Notes under the pieces: model-generated
Databases searched by the model: none
Seen by the model: the letters and a program-made list of their open reading frames with translations, nothing else
Told to the model about the DNA's origin: nothing
Made by a program: the position numbers and the translations under genes
In this document: positions 25,099 through 33,729 of the stretch, one piece after another
How positions within the stretch are numbered: position 1 is the stretch's first letter
How the letters are laid out: every line of letters starts with the position of its first letter
From: Saccharothrix sp. ALI-22-I
Lineage (GTDB): Bacteria > Actinomycetota > Actinomycetes > Mycobacteriales > Pseudonocardiaceae
Assembly: GCF_001984175.1 (NCBI RefSeq)
Contig: NZ_MTQP01000035.1
Span: 1 to 62,034 of the forward strand
DNA length: 62,034 nucleotides
Direction of reading: 5' to 3'

Positions 25099-25788
25099 TC
25101 AGTCGGAACCGACACGGCGACGCCGGATCAGCCACCGACCGCCGACCGCCACCACGAGCAGGCCGACCCCGCCGACGACCCACAGCTCCCACGGCATGCG
25201 GGTGTGCCCGGAGACCACCACCAGCTCGACGTGCCCCGTTGTGGCGGTGATGTTCCGCGGCGCGAGGACCCAGTCGTCCGCGTCGAGCAGCCGGTTGTTG
25301 CGGCGGAAGTCGTCCAGCCCTCCGGGGTAGAGCCGGCCTTTTGTGTCGACGAGCGCGCTCGAACCGTCGGACTTGCGCGCCACGTAGACGATCATCCACT
25401 CGAAGCCGCCGCCCCTTTTGACCAGGATCGAACGTCGGTGGACCGTTCCGGTCGAGCCGGTGAAACCTTTCACCGCCTCGGCCACCGCCATGCCCGACCC
25501 GCAAGGGCTCTCCGTGACCGCTAGGTCGTCACCGTCGTCACCGTCGTCACCGCACCGGTCGGCGGCGAACAGCTGGTCCTGGATCTGGCTCACGCTGCCC
25601 GTGGACGCCATGTCGGCGCGTCGATCGGCGGCGTTCGCGCCCTGGAACGGGTCCCACCTGACGTTCGGCGCGTCCAGGTACTCGCGGAACAGGTCGGCCG
25701 CGGTCGGCTCCGCCGACGAACCGCAGGCGGACAGCACCAGTGCGACGAACACCCCGGCAACCGCACGGATCGCGACAGCGGTGGTCAT
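25099..25788 (-). CDS. Lipoprotein with a C-terminal transmembrane helix, function unknown
   Basis: A 229-residue protein starting ATG 25788. The N-terminus is a lipobox signal ([17 protein letters not shown], with Cys as the acylation site). The mature part has no recognised domain; it contains a GDDGDDGDD repeat coded by a 9-base tandem unit. It ends with a membrane helix ([18 protein letters not shown]) and a basic tail, so a lipidated N-terminus and membrane C-terminus would tie down one outward-facing domain of about 170 residues. Neighbours are dgt and the YdcF-like gene. Confidence 0.75.
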   Translation of the reverse strand: MTTAVAIRAVAGVFVALVLSACGSSAEPTAADLFREYLDAPNVRWDPFQGANAADRRADMASTGSVSQIQDQLFAADRCGDDGDDGDDLAVTESPCGSGMAVAEAVKGFTGSTGTVHRRSILVKRGGGFEWMIVYVARKSDGSSALVDTKGRLYPGGLDDFRRNNRLLDADDWVLAPRNITATTGHVELVVVSGHTRMPWELWVVGGVGLLVVAVGGRWLIRRRRVGSD

Positions 25789-25908
25789 GGCGGCTCCCGA
25801 GGCATCGGCGTCGGCGGAGTGGTCGCCCACGACGCTAACGACGAGCTCAGGCCTGGTGGATCGGTTGGCCGGATGCGGCCACGCGGTTCAGGATTTCAGC
25901 GCGGGATT

Positions 25909-26547
25909 TCAGAGCAGGATGCCGTCGAAGGCGCCCGCCGGTGCCTTGGTCAGGTTGTAGTAGAGCAGCGCGCCGGTCTCGCGGCGGATGTAGAACAGCT
26001 GGGTCTCGCGGGTCTGCACGTTCGGCCCGCTGCGGGTCGGTGACGTCCACGCGGACAGGCCTTCGTCCTCGGCCATCGTCCGGGCCCGCAGGGAGTGCCA
26101 CGGGTCGCTGACGATCACGGCGGTGGTGAGGGCCTTCGCGCGGGCGGCGGTGGCCAGTGCCCGGATGCTGCCGAGGGTGTCGGTGCCCTCGCCGACTTCG
26201 AGGATGCGGTCGGCGGGCACGTCGTGCGATTCCAACCACATCCGGCCGGCCTCGCCCTCGGTGAAGTTGTCGCCGGGCTGACGGCCGCCGGTGGTGGCGA
26301 TGTAGCTGACCACGCCCTGGTCGTACAGCCGGCGCGCGTGCTCCAGCCGTGCTTCCAGCACTTCGGACGGCACGCCGTTGTACTGGGCGGCACCGAGGAC
26401 CACGGCCATGTCGGCGTGCGTGCGGTCGTCCTCGCGGGCCACCTGCCACACGCGGAAAGCCGTGCCGCCGACGACGAGGAGGCCGATCACGAGCCCGCCG
26501 AGCACAACGCGCGTCACGAGCCGGCGGAGTCTCGGAAGGAGCGTCAC
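25909..26547 (-). CDS. YdcF-like DUF218 membrane protein
   Basis: A 212-residue protein, GTG start at 26547. One N-terminal membrane helix (LVTRVVLGGLVIGLLVVGGT) leads to a DUF218 domain: ADMAVVLGAAQYNGVPSEVL, YDQGVVSYIATTGGRQPGDN, LEVGEGTDTLGSIRALATA, TTAVIVSDPWHSLRARTMA and EGLSAWTSPT. Family members such as SanA/YdcF have envelope roles. The periplasmic domain would face outwards. Divergent from peptidase E. Confidence 0.85.
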   Translation of the reverse strand: MTLLPRLRRLVTRVVLGGLVIGLLVVGGTAFRVWQVAREDDRTHADMAVVLGAAQYNGVPSEVLEARLEHARRLYDQGVVSYIATTGGRQPGDNFTEGEAGRMWLESHDVPADRILEVGEGTDTLGSIRALATAARAKALTTAVIVSDPWHSLRARTMAEDEGLSAWTSPTRSGPNVQTRETQLFYIRRETGALLYYNLTKAPAGAFDGILL

Positions 26548-26599
26548 GCCCCGGATAATTCCACACCCGGTTCGTGGCGTCCGCTGCGAGGATCGCACC

Positions 26600-27331
26600 A
26601 TGGCAGCAGACCAGCCGACGATCGTGGCGACCTCAGGTGGTTTCCGCGCCGGGCACCGCACCCACCTGGAGTTCCACCGACTCGTCCACCACGCCGTCGA
26701 CCTCTCCGGCGTGCACGGCCGCAAGCCCCGGCTGTGCCACGTCGGCACGGCCGCGGGCGACCAGCGGTGGTTCAACGCGGACATCTCCGAAGCGGGCCAA
26801 CTCGCGGGCTGGGAGGTGTCGCACCTGAACCTGTTCACGATGCCCCCGACGACCGACCTCACCGGCTGGGTCGGCGAGCACGACGTGGTGTGGGTCGGCG
26901 GTGGGTCGGTGGCGAACCTGCTGGCCGTGTGGGCGGTGCACGACCTCGGGTCGGCCATGCGCACGGCGTGGCAGAACGGCGTCGTGCTCGGCGGTGTGTC
27001 CGCCGGGTCGATCTGCTGGTACCAGGGCGGCGCGACGGACTCGTTCGGCCCGGAACTGCGGGTGATCACCAACGGCCTGGGCTTCCTGCCCTACGGCAAC
27101 GGTGTGCACTACGACACCGAGGCGGCCCGCAGGCCCACGATCCACGCGGCGGTCGCGTCCGGCGCACTGCCCGTGACGCATTGCACAGACGACGGCGCCG
27201 GGCTCGTCTACTACGGCACCGAACTCGTGGAGGCGGTGTCCGAACGGGCCACCGGCAGCGCGTACATCGTGCGCCGCGACGAGTCTTCAGCAACCGCACA
27301 GGAGGAAACACTCGACATCAGGCGGTTGTGA
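26600..27331 (+). CDS. Peptidase S51 (peptidase E / cyanophycinase-like)
   Basis: A 243-residue protein starting ATG 26600. The catalytic Ser lies in GVVLGGVSAGSICWYQGG, and an accompanying strand VVWVGGGSVANLLAVW. The IVATSGGFRAGHR stretch and CTDDGAGLVYYGTEL complete the family pattern. S51 peptidases cleave Asp-X dipeptides (peptidase E) or cyanophycin. The His and Glu/Asp of the triad are probably in PYGNGVHYDTEAAR and the HCTDDGA regions. Next gene on the same strand begins 16 bases later. Confidence 0.85.
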   Translation: MAADQPTIVATSGGFRAGHRTHLEFHRLVHHAVDLSGVHGRKPRLCHVGTAAGDQRWFNADISEAGQLAGWEVSHLNLFTMPPTTDLTGWVGEHDVVWVGGGSVANLLAVWAVHDLGSAMRTAWQNGVVLGGVSAGSICWYQGGATDSFGPELRVITNGLGFLPYGNGVHYDTEAARRPTIHAAVASGALPVTHCTDDGAGLVYYGTELVEAVSERATGSAYIVRRDESSATAQEETLDIRRL

Positions 27332-27347
27332 AACGGACTGTTGAAAG

Positions 27348-28313
27348 GTGGGAAGACGCTGGCTGGTGGTGACGCTGGCCGCGCTGCTGGTCGGCGCTGG
27401 CTCGGTGGGCTGCCCGGAACCGTCCGGGTGCACCGCACAAGCCTCCCTCGACGCACCGTCGACCACCGCCGCGCCTCCTGACGCCGCCGTGTCTCCTGAC
27501 GCCGCCGTGCCCGCTGACGCCGCGCCCGCGACCACTTCACCCGAGACCCCGCGCCCGGCCTCGCCACGCACCGCCGAGACACCCGCCCCGGACCTCTCGG
27601 CGGCCGTGGCGCAGGCGGTCGGGGCCGCCGCCGGTGTCGATCTCGGGTTGGCCGTGGTCGACCTGGACACCGGCGCAGCGGCCGGGCACAACGCCGACAC
27701 CCCGTTCCGCACGGCGTCGTTGAGCAAGCTGCTCGTGGCCGTCGACATGCTGACGTCGGGCGAGGTGCTGGAGGAGGACCTCAAACGCCTGTCGCGCGCA
27801 CTCAGCCTGAGCGACGACAACGCCATGAACGCGCTCTGGACGCTGCACGACGGCATGGGCGCAATCGGCCGCGTAGCCACCCAAGCCGGCCTAGCCGCCA
27901 CCCAAGCCCCGACCGACGCCTCCCAATGGGGCGACGTCGAGATGTCCGCCAACGACGTCGCGAAGCTCTACAGCTACATCCTCACCAAGCTCCCGGACGA
28001 CTCCCGGACCTTCATCGTCAACGCCCTCTCCGCCGCCGCCGACACCGCCGCCGACGGTTTCGACCAGGCATACGGCCTCCTGGCTCCAGGCATCGACGGC
28101 TACGCCAAGCAGGGCTGGATGTGGTACCTCCCGGCAGACTTCTACCTGCACACCGCCGGCGTCGTCGGCGGCCGGTACGCCATCGCCGTCCTGTCGATCC
28201 AGACGGGCGTGGGCGAGCAGACCGCCAAGAACCGCCTGACCGCCCTCACCACAACCCTCCTCGCGGGCCTACTCACACAGCAAGGCACAGCACCTCACGC
28301 CTACGGCGAGTAG
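27348..28313 (+). CDS. Beta-lactamase-fold lipoprotein (serine hydrolase, class A-like)
   Basis: A 321-residue protein, GTG 27348. N-terminal lipobox-like signal (VVTLAALLVGAGSVGCPEP) and a Thr/Ala/Pro linker (residues 35-80), then a penicillin-binding-fold domain. SxxK motif: FRTASLSKLLVAVDML; an SDN-like triad SLSDDNAMNALW; KQGWMWYLPADFYLHTAG near the end, where KTG would be expected. The usual class A Glu166 region is not clearly seen, so it may not be a lactamase. Outer-face role in wall or peptide metabolism is likely. Confidence 0.7.
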   Translation: MGRRWLVVTLAALLVGAGSVGCPEPSGCTAQASLDAPSTTAAPPDAAVSPDAAVPADAAPATTSPETPRPASPRTAETPAPDLSAAVAQAVGAAAGVDLGLAVVDLDTGAAAGHNADTPFRTASLSKLLVAVDMLTSGEVLEEDLKRLSRALSLSDDNAMNALWTLHDGMGAIGRVATQAGLAATQAPTDASQWGDVEMSANDVAKLYSYILTKLPDDSRTFIVNALSAAADTAADGFDQAYGLLAPGIDGYAKQGWMWYLPADFYLHTAGVVGGRYAIAVLSIQTGVGEQTAKNRLTALTTTLLAGLLTQQGTAPHAYGE

Positions 28314-28412
28314 GAACGCGTTGTTCTCGAGATCGGCGCGTCGGTACCGCACCGCCGACGGGATGGGCATGCTGGTGGCGCACCGCTGGCCGCGAGTTTC
28401 GAGGGGGCGGGG

Positions 28413-28868
28413 ATGGCGAGGTTGTTGGTCGCGCTGGACGACTACGCGGACGTCGAGTGGAACGTGTTCGGGCTCATTGACGACGACCGGGTGGAGCCCG
28501 GCGAGCCGGGGTGGGGTGCGCTGGGCTCGCCGAAGACGATGTTGACCGGCAAGAACGGCGCGATCTTCCGCAGCGGCGGGGCCATGCACCGGGCAGCTGT
28601 GCGGCTGGAGGCCTGGGACGGGCCGCCGGAGTCACCGGACGGGCCGTGGGACGCGGTGTGGGAGGACGAGATCACCTTGAGCTCGGGAGTGCTGCGACTG
28701 GCGGCCGTGACGGCCGGGGTGTCGGAGGAGACCCTGCGGGTGGGTGCCCCCGGTGTGTACGCGGTTCGCGTGTGCTGTCGAGGTCGGGAGGCCGCCCTCG
28801 AAGCCGGGTTCATGCCATACACCGGGGAGGTCGTCGAGCACTGGGTGATGCAGTTCTGGCCCAGGTGA
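28413..28868 (+). CDS. Hypothetical protein
   Basis: A 151-residue protein, ATG after GGGGGCGGGG. It is acidic, with VALDDYADVEWNVFGLIDDD, EAWDGPPESPDGPWDAVWED and a Cys-containing VYAVRVCCRGREAALEAGF. No motif recognised. A strong terminator follows directly, so it is probably a single-gene unit. Confidence 0.6.
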   Translation: MARLLVALDDYADVEWNVFGLIDDDRVEPGEPGWGALGSPKTMLTGKNGAIFRSGGAMHRAAVRLEAWDGPPESPDGPWDAVWEDEITLSSGVLRLAAVTAGVSEETLRVGAPGVYAVRVCCRGREAALEAGFMPYTGEVVEHWVMQFWPR

Positions 28869-28873
28869 CGAGC

Positions 28874-28901
28874 GGGACGGGCGGGGATGACCGCCCGTCC
28901 C
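28874..28901 (+). terminator. Terminator after the 28.4 kb gene
   Basis: GGGACGGGCGG (28874-28884) pairs with CCGCCCGTCCC (28891-28901) around a six-base loop, shortly after the stop at 28868. Confidence 0.65.
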
Positions 28902-28919
28902 TCCCACCGTCACGGTGTC

Positions 28920-29169
28920 GGAATGCGCGGTGTCGCGCAGCACGGACGGTGGGTAGCGCAGCAGATCACCGAACACGAAGTCCTGCCACAGCACCCCGCA
29001 GCGGCTGGGCCATCGCCTCGACGCCGCTCGGGAACGCGGTGGTCAGCACGGGCAGGCCGATGAACGGACCGTCCGGACGCAGCAGCGCGATCCACTCGGC
29101 GAGCTACTCCACCGGACTGGGCGCCTTGGGTCGCCTCGACTTCGGCGACTTCGCCGGCGTGGTGGTCAT
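28920..29169 (-). pseudogene. N-terminal remnant of a DNA methyltransferase-like (defence) gene
   Basis: ATG 29169 starts MTTTPAKSPKSRRPKAPSPVE, then an in-frame TAG, then on in the same frame LAEWIALLRPDGPFIGLPVL and TTAFPSGVEAM. The next segment is out of frame (VLWQDFVFGDLLRYPPSVLR). So both a stop and a frameshift break it. The layout (a WIALLRPDGPFIGLPVLTTAFP start) recalls the adenine methylases of DISARM/BREX-like loci. The ATG overlaps the upstream helicase-like stop (ATGA), as in a working operon. Function lost. Confidence 0.5.
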
Positions 29170-29372
29170 CGGGTTGCTCCTCGTGCGATCGCGGACGGCA
29201 CCAGCAGCGTCACGGCCACCGGCAACCACCGGGTCGTCGGGTCGGCGTAGCGGCGGCGCAACGCTTTGACCTCCCGTTCCCGCTGGTCGGGGATCGCCTC
29301 CAGTCGGGCCCGCAGCGCGCCGCGGTCGAGACTGGCCCTGACGACCTGTTCGTCGTCGGTGACCCACATCAA
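29166..29372 (-). pseudogene. C-terminal fragment of a helicase-like protein
   Basis: A 68-codon piece, MWVTDDEQVVRASLDRG to VTLLVPSAIARGATR. It reads like the end of a SNF2-type helicase of a defence system (ALRARLEAIPDQREREVKAL, then RRRYADPTTRWLPVAVTL). The body is missing. Its stop overlaps the start of the methylase remnant. Confidence 0.45.
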
Positions 29373-29441
29373 CGGATCTACGAGAACCGGGTCTCAAGGT
29401 ACGTGACGTGCGGCGTGACCATCCCGAGGTGCATGTGAGGC

Positions 29442-29654
29442 ATGAAGGGTCTGGAATTCCGCTGCGTCGCGCTGATCGGCGTAGAGCAGGACGTCGTGCC
29501 CCTGCGCGTGGCGGTCACCTCCGAGGAGGAGGACACCGTCGCGCATGGGCACGACGTCCTTCGAGAGCGCTGCCTGCTGTTCGTCGCCGCAACGCGCGCC
29601 CGGGACGCCGTGTGGGTGTCCTACACCCACACGGCCAGTCCGTTCCTCAATTGA
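29442..29654 (+). pseudogene. C-terminal fragment of a UvrD/Rep-type helicase
   Basis: The 70-codon frame contains KGLEFRCVALIGVEQDVVPL and ERCLLFVAATRARDAVWVSY, motifs V-VI of superfamily 1 helicases (MKGLEF and LLFVAATRARD). The rest of the gene is missing. It ends one base before the SulP gene's stop on the other strand. On the opposite strand to the other two remnants, so at least two genes decayed here. Confidence 0.7.
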
Positions 29655-31100
29655 TCAGTCGGACACCGGGTGGATCAACTCGACGCCGTTGCGTCGCGCG
29701 GCCCAGTGGTCGATTGCCTGGCCGCATGCCTGGTCGAGGTGGTGGACGGCGGTCAGGTCCACGCGGACCCTGCTGTCGGGTAGGGCCTCCAGGGTTTCCA
29801 GTAGGGCCGGCAGTTTGAGGAAGGTCGCGTTGCCGCGCACCGCGACGTGGTGGTGGTCCTCGCCGTGTGCGGTCACCGTGACGGTCAGGCGGGACATGTC
29901 CCAGGCCGTCTTGACCACCGCCGCCAGCAGGCCGACGAGGGTGCCGGTGAGCAGGTCGGTCAGCACGATCAGGCCCGCCGTGAGCACCAGGACGGCGGCT
30001 TCCGCGCGGTCGGCGCGGGCCAGGTCCAGGACTTGGCGGAACGCCAGCAGTTTCCAACCCGCCTGCACCAGCAGCGCGGCCAGGACTGCCAGCGGGACGT
30101 ATGACAGCACGTCCGGCAGCAGCACCACGAACACCAGCAGCCACACGCCGTGCAGCACGCGGGACAGGCGGGTTCGGGCGCCGGCGTCCACATTGGACGC
30201 GCTGCGCACGATCACCGCGGTCATCGGCAACGCGCCGAGCACACCGCACACCGTGTTGCCGACGCCCTGCGCGACGAGTTCCTTGTCGTACTTCGTCCTC
30301 GGACCGCTGTGCATCCGGTCCACCGCCGCCGCGCTGAACAGGCTCTCCGCCGACGCCACGAGCGCGAACGTCAGCATCGCGCCCAGCACACCGACGTCCA
30401 GCAAGGAGAAGTCGACCAGCGCCACCACGTCGGTCAGCGGGCCGACCGAGATGCGGGGCACGGGTAACAGCATCCCGACCGCGGAGGCGACCACGACCGC
30501 CACCAGCATGCCGGGCACGAAGCGCAACGGCGTGCGCTTCCACAACCAGGCCACGACCAGCGTCAACACGCCGACGGCCAGGCCGCTCAGGCCGACCGGC
30601 GTGGTCACCGCGGTTCGGGCGAGGTCGACCAGACCGGAGATCTTGTCGCCGGTCGTCGCGGGCTGGTCCTGCCCGGCGAACGGGTAGAGCTGGCCCAGCA
30701 CGAGCACCAGGCCGATGCCCGCGAGCATGCCTTGGACCACGGCGGGTGAGATGGCGCGGAACCAGCGGCCCAGGCGCAGCAGGCCCATCGCCATCTGGAG
30801 CAGGCCCGCGCCGAGGACGATGAGACCCAGCGCGCCCAGGCCGTGCGCCGCGACGGTGTCCGCGACCAGCACGGTCAGGCCCGCCGCCGGTCCGCTGACC
30901 TGCATGGTGCTGCCGGGCAGCAGGCCGACCACGAGGCCGCCCACCACCCCGGTGATGATGCCCAGTTCCGCGGGCACGCCGGAGGCCACGGCGACGCCCA
31001 CGCACAGCGGGAGCGCCACCAGGAACACCACCAGCGACGCGCCGACGTCGGGCCAGAAGGTCGCCCGCGCCGGGGCGGGACGTTCGGTTTTCACGCTCAT
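29655..31100 (-). CDS. SulP-family anion transporter with STAS domain
   Basis: A 481-residue integral membrane protein, ATG 31100. The transmembrane region spans about residues 18-390 with signature segments LVVFLVALPLCVGVAVASGV, AELGIITGVVGGLVVGLLPG and FALVASAESLFSAAAVDR; the C-terminal STAS domain carries FLKLPALLETLEALPDSRVR and AVHHLDQACGQAIDHW. The family moves bicarbonate, sulfate or other anions. It is next to a beta-carbonic anhydrase on the same strand (31 bases apart), the usual BicA-like pairing for inorganic carbon uptake, which makes bicarbonate the favoured substrate. Confidence 0.9.
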   Translation of the reverse strand: MSVKTERPAPARATFWPDVGASLVVFLVALPLCVGVAVASGVPAELGIITGVVGGLVVGLLPGSTMQVSGPAAGLTVLVADTVAAHGLGALGLIVLGAGLLQMAMGLLRLGRWFRAISPAVVQGMLAGIGLVLVLGQLYPFAGQDQPATTGDKISGLVDLARTAVTTPVGLSGLAVGVLTLVVAWLWKRTPLRFVPGMLVAVVVASAVGMLLPVPRISVGPLTDVVALVDFSLLDVGVLGAMLTFALVASAESLFSAAAVDRMHSGPRTKYDKELVAQGVGNTVCGVLGALPMTAVIVRSASNVDAGARTRLSRVLHGVWLLVFVVLLPDVLSYVPLAVLAALLVQAGWKLLAFRQVLDLARADRAEAAVLVLTAGLIVLTDLLTGTLVGLLAAVVKTAWDMSRLTVTVTAHGEDHHHVAVRGNATFLKLPALLETLEALPDSRVRVDLTAVHHLDQACGQAIDHWAARRNGVELIHPVSD

Positions 31101-31131
31101 CTCGATGACTCCGAGGAAGTTTGAGTGCCGC

Positions 31132-31719
31132 TCAGAGCGGCTGGAAGAGGTCGGAGCGGTGGGCGAAGACCTCACCGGACTCGATGTCGTAGAACCACCC
31201 GTGCACGCGCAGGGCGCCGGATTCGACGCGTTCGCGGACGAACGGGTAGTCGCCCAGCTTGTCGAGCTGGGCGAGGACGTGTTGTTGGCCCTCCGCGCGC
31301 AGCGCCGTGTCGGGCTGCGCGGTGCCCGGCCGGAACCGGGCGTGCGACGCGAGCCAGCGCCGCATGTTGGGCAGGTGGTCGAGGGCCCGTTCGCTGTGGA
31401 GGGCCTTGACCGCGCCGCAGTGCGAGTGCCCGCACACCACGATCTCCGTGACGCCCAGCTGCACGACCGCGAACTCGATCGTGGCGGACTCGCTGGAGGC
31501 GGCTTCGGGGTGGTAGGCGGGGATGACGTTGCCCGCCGTGCGCAGTTCGAACAGGCTGCCCGGCTCGGCGCCGGTGATGTCGGCGGTCACGATGCGTGAG
31601 TCCGCGCAGGTGATGAACAGCGCGGTCGGTGATTGGCCGCCGGCGAGCCTGCGGCCCGTTTCCCGGGACCTGCGCAGCGAATGCGTGCGGGCGTGCTGAA
31701 CCAGCTGAAGGAATTCCAT
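31132..31719 (-). CDS. Beta-class carbonic anhydrase
   Basis: A 195-residue enzyme interconverting CO2 and bicarbonate. Zinc ligands are in LFITCADSRIVTADI (Cys, Asp, Arg), and HSHCGAVKAL (His, Cys); AGNVIPAY and RVHGWFYDIESGEVF complete the fold. ATG 31719. It precedes the SulP gene in the transcript, so both probably serve inorganic carbon supply. Confidence 0.93.
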   Translation of the reverse strand: MEFLQLVQHARTHSLRRSRETGRRLAGGQSPTALFITCADSRIVTADITGAEPGSLFELRTAGNVIPAYHPEAASSESATIEFAVVQLGVTEIVVCGHSHCGAVKALHSERALDHLPNMRRWLASHARFRPGTAQPDTALRAEGQQHVLAQLDKLGDYPFVRERVESGALRVHGWFYDIESGEVFAHRSDLFQPL

Positions 31720-31774
31720 GTTTCCCCACTCGTCGGTGGTCGGACGATGCGATCGACTGGCGGTGGGGCGCCTA

Positions 31775-32116
31775 TCAGTGCCGGAACACCTGTAAGGCCG
31801 ATGGTGTGGACCACGAACGGAGGTGTTCTTCCCGTCCTCGCGCGATGGTCGGCTGAACGCGCGCCGAGGCCTCGCGGCGGGCCGCTCCGACCGCCTGGCG
31901 CGAGACGTGGCCGGCATGCCTGGCCGGCGACGATCGGGTGGACCAAGATCGCGGCTCGGGGCCGTTGCGGCACTCGCGCACGGGCTCCTCTTCGGCCCCG
32001 GCGACCGTCGCGTGCACCACCGGCGCGGCCCGCATGACGTGGGTGTTACCGAACGGTGATGGGGCGAGCACGGCGGCGAGCGCCAATGCGACCATTGCGA
32101 TGACAACACGCGCCAT
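31775..32116 (-). CDS. Possible small exported protein
   Basis: A 113-residue frame starting ATG 32116 with a signal-like N-terminus (ARVVIAMVALALAAVLAPSP). The rest is basic and low-complexity with no recognised motif; codon pattern in the last 60 residues is weak, so only the first half may be real. It may be a single-gene unit or share a promoter with the carbonic anhydrase gene downstream. The stretch 32117-32272 shows nothing else. Confidence 0.4.
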   Translation of the reverse strand: MARVVIAMVALALAAVLAPSPFGNTHVMRAAPVVHATVAGAEEEPVRECRNGPEPRSWSTRSSPARHAGHVSRQAVGAARREASARVQPTIARGREEHLRSWSTPSALQVFRH

Positions 32117-32272
32117 GACACCCCCCGATGAGCTACTCCTGACATCCAGTGTCACAAAGCCGGGTGATGTGAGGGTTAATGGGGAACCGTCTTCGTGCAC
32201 TCCGCTGGATATTCACCCGATGGTTCGTGACGCAGATCATCAAAGGGATGGGAATATCACTCTCCGTAATGG

Positions 32273-32704
32273 CTAGTAGAGGACAGCCAGGACGAACGAC
32301 GCACTGGCGGCGAGCGACAGGAGTGCCCGGGCGTGGTTCGCGGGCACCCACTCGCGCAGGTAGCGCTCCCAGTACTCCGGCGTGCCGAGCCGTTCGAGCT
32401 CGTTGTTGCGCGGGATGTGGAAGGCGGCGGTGAGCACGATCCCGCCCAGCACGTAGAGCGCCGCGCCCGCCCACGCCCACGGGTCACCCTCGAACGCGGC
32501 GACGACACCGACGACCGCTGTGCCGAGGAAGAGCCCGACGAACGCCGGGTTCACCACCGCGGTGTTGATCGACCGCATGGCGGCGATACCCTCCGCCGGT
32601 TCGGCCCGCCGCAGACCGGGCATGACCATCGCGGAGAACGCGAAGAAGACTCCAGCCATCATCCCGCAGCCGAGGGCCGCGATGATCGTCACCGTGGGAA
32701 ACAT
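32273..32704 (-). CDS. DUF1772 (anthrone oxygenase-like) membrane protein
   Basis: A 143-residue protein with four hydrophobic spans: VTIIAALGCGMMAGVFFAFS, PAFVGLFLGTAVVGVVAA, AALYVLGGIVLTAAFHIPRN and LLSLAASASFVLAVLY. The PRNNELERLGT and VPANHARALL segments are the family hallmark. Members include anthrone oxidases and many unknowns. Start ATG 32704 chosen; ATG 32740 is possible. Divergent from an AraC regulator 83 bases away, the likely controller. Confidence 0.8.
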   Translation of the reverse strand: MFPTVTIIAALGCGMMAGVFFAFSAMVMPGLRRAEPAEGIAAMRSINTAVVNPAFVGLFLGTAVVGVVAAFEGDPWAWAGAALYVLGGIVLTAAFHIPRNNELERLGTPEYWERYLREWVPANHARALLSLAASASFVLAVLY

Positions 32705-32787
32705 GCGATCAGTCAAGTCGAGGGGTTCTGGACTTTCCATCGCCTGAGCGCTCGAACGCATACGCGGGCGTCTCTAGGCTGGCGCTC

Positions 32788-33714
32788 GTGGACGCTCTCG
32801 CCGGGCTGTTGGACGGGCCGCGCGCTCGTGGCGCGTTCCTCATGCGCACCGTCCTGGACCCGCCGTGGTCGGTGCGCATCGAGGACCGTGCGCCGTTGTG
32901 CGTGGTGGCGTTGGTGCGGGGCGACGGGTGGCTGGTGCCTGATGGCGGCGTGCCCGTGCCGCTGCACGCCGGTGACGTGGCGGTGCTGCGCGGGCCCGAC
33001 CCGTACACGTTGGCCGACGACCCGGCCACGCCCGTGCAGGCGGTGATCCACCCCGGCGAGATCAGCACCACGCCGGACGGTGCCGAGCTGTGCGAGCAGT
33101 GGGGCCTGGGCGTGCGGACGTGGGGCGCGAACGCGGACGGGTCGGTGGTGATGCTCAGCGGCACGTACCAGCTGGACGGCGAGGTGAGCCGACGGCTGCT
33201 GTCGGTGCTGCCCGCTCACCTCGTGGTGCCGCGCTCGGAGCTGCCGCTGGTGCCGCTGCTGGCCGCGGAGATCACCCGCGACGAACCGGGCCAGGAAGCC
33301 GTCCTGGACCGGTTGCTGGACCTGCTGCTGATCTCCGTGCTGCGGTCGTGGTTCTGCCGCCCGGAGGCCGACGCGCCGACGTGGTACTCCGCGCACGCCG
33401 ACCCGGTGGTCGGACGGGCGCTGCGACTGCTGCACGGCGACCCGTCCCGCCCGTGGACGGTGGGTTCACTGGCGGAAGCGGTCGGGGTGTCGCGGGCGGC
33501 GCTGGCCAGGCGGTTCACCGAACTCGTCGGCGAACCGCCGATGGCCTACCTGACCGACTGGCGCCTGACCCTGGCCGCCGACCTGCTGCGCGAGCCGTCC
33601 GCCACCGTCGCCGCGGTGGCCCGCCGCGTCGGCTACAGCACCGCGTTCGCGCTCAGCACGGCGTTCAAACGGGAACGCGGCATCAGCCCGTCCGAACACC
33701 GCGCCAACGCCTGA
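32788..33714 (+). CDS. AraC-family regulator with cupin_6 domain
   Basis: A 308-residue regulator starting GTG 32788. The N-terminal cupin_6 domain (RGDGWLVPDGGVPVPLHAGD, VVMLSGTYQLDGEVSRRLLS) and a C-terminal AraC helix-turn-helix: GSLAEAVGVSRAALARRFTE, GEPPMAYLTDWRLTLAADLL and RRVGYSTAFALSTAFKRERG. The divergent DUF1772 gene is the probable target; such pairs are common. Ligand unknown. Confidence 0.92.
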   Translation: MDALAGLLDGPRARGAFLMRTVLDPPWSVRIEDRAPLCVVALVRGDGWLVPDGGVPVPLHAGDVAVLRGPDPYTLADDPATPVQAVIHPGEISTTPDGAELCEQWGLGVRTWGANADGSVVMLSGTYQLDGEVSRRLLSVLPAHLVVPRSELPLVPLLAAEITRDEPGQEAVLDRLLDLLLISVLRSWFCRPEADAPTWYSAHADPVVGRALRLLHGDPSRPWTVGSLAEAVGVSRAALARRFTELVGEPPMAYLTDWRLTLAADLLREPSATVAAVARRVGYSTAFALSTAFKRERGISPSEHRANA

Positions 33715-33729
33715 CCGCCTCCGGCCGAC

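Noticed and set aside
31132..32145. 337-codon version of the carbonic anhydrase gene with a long N-terminal part
   Set aside because: The extra 140 residues are His/Arg/Ser-rich without a pattern; the enzyme starts at ATG 31719.
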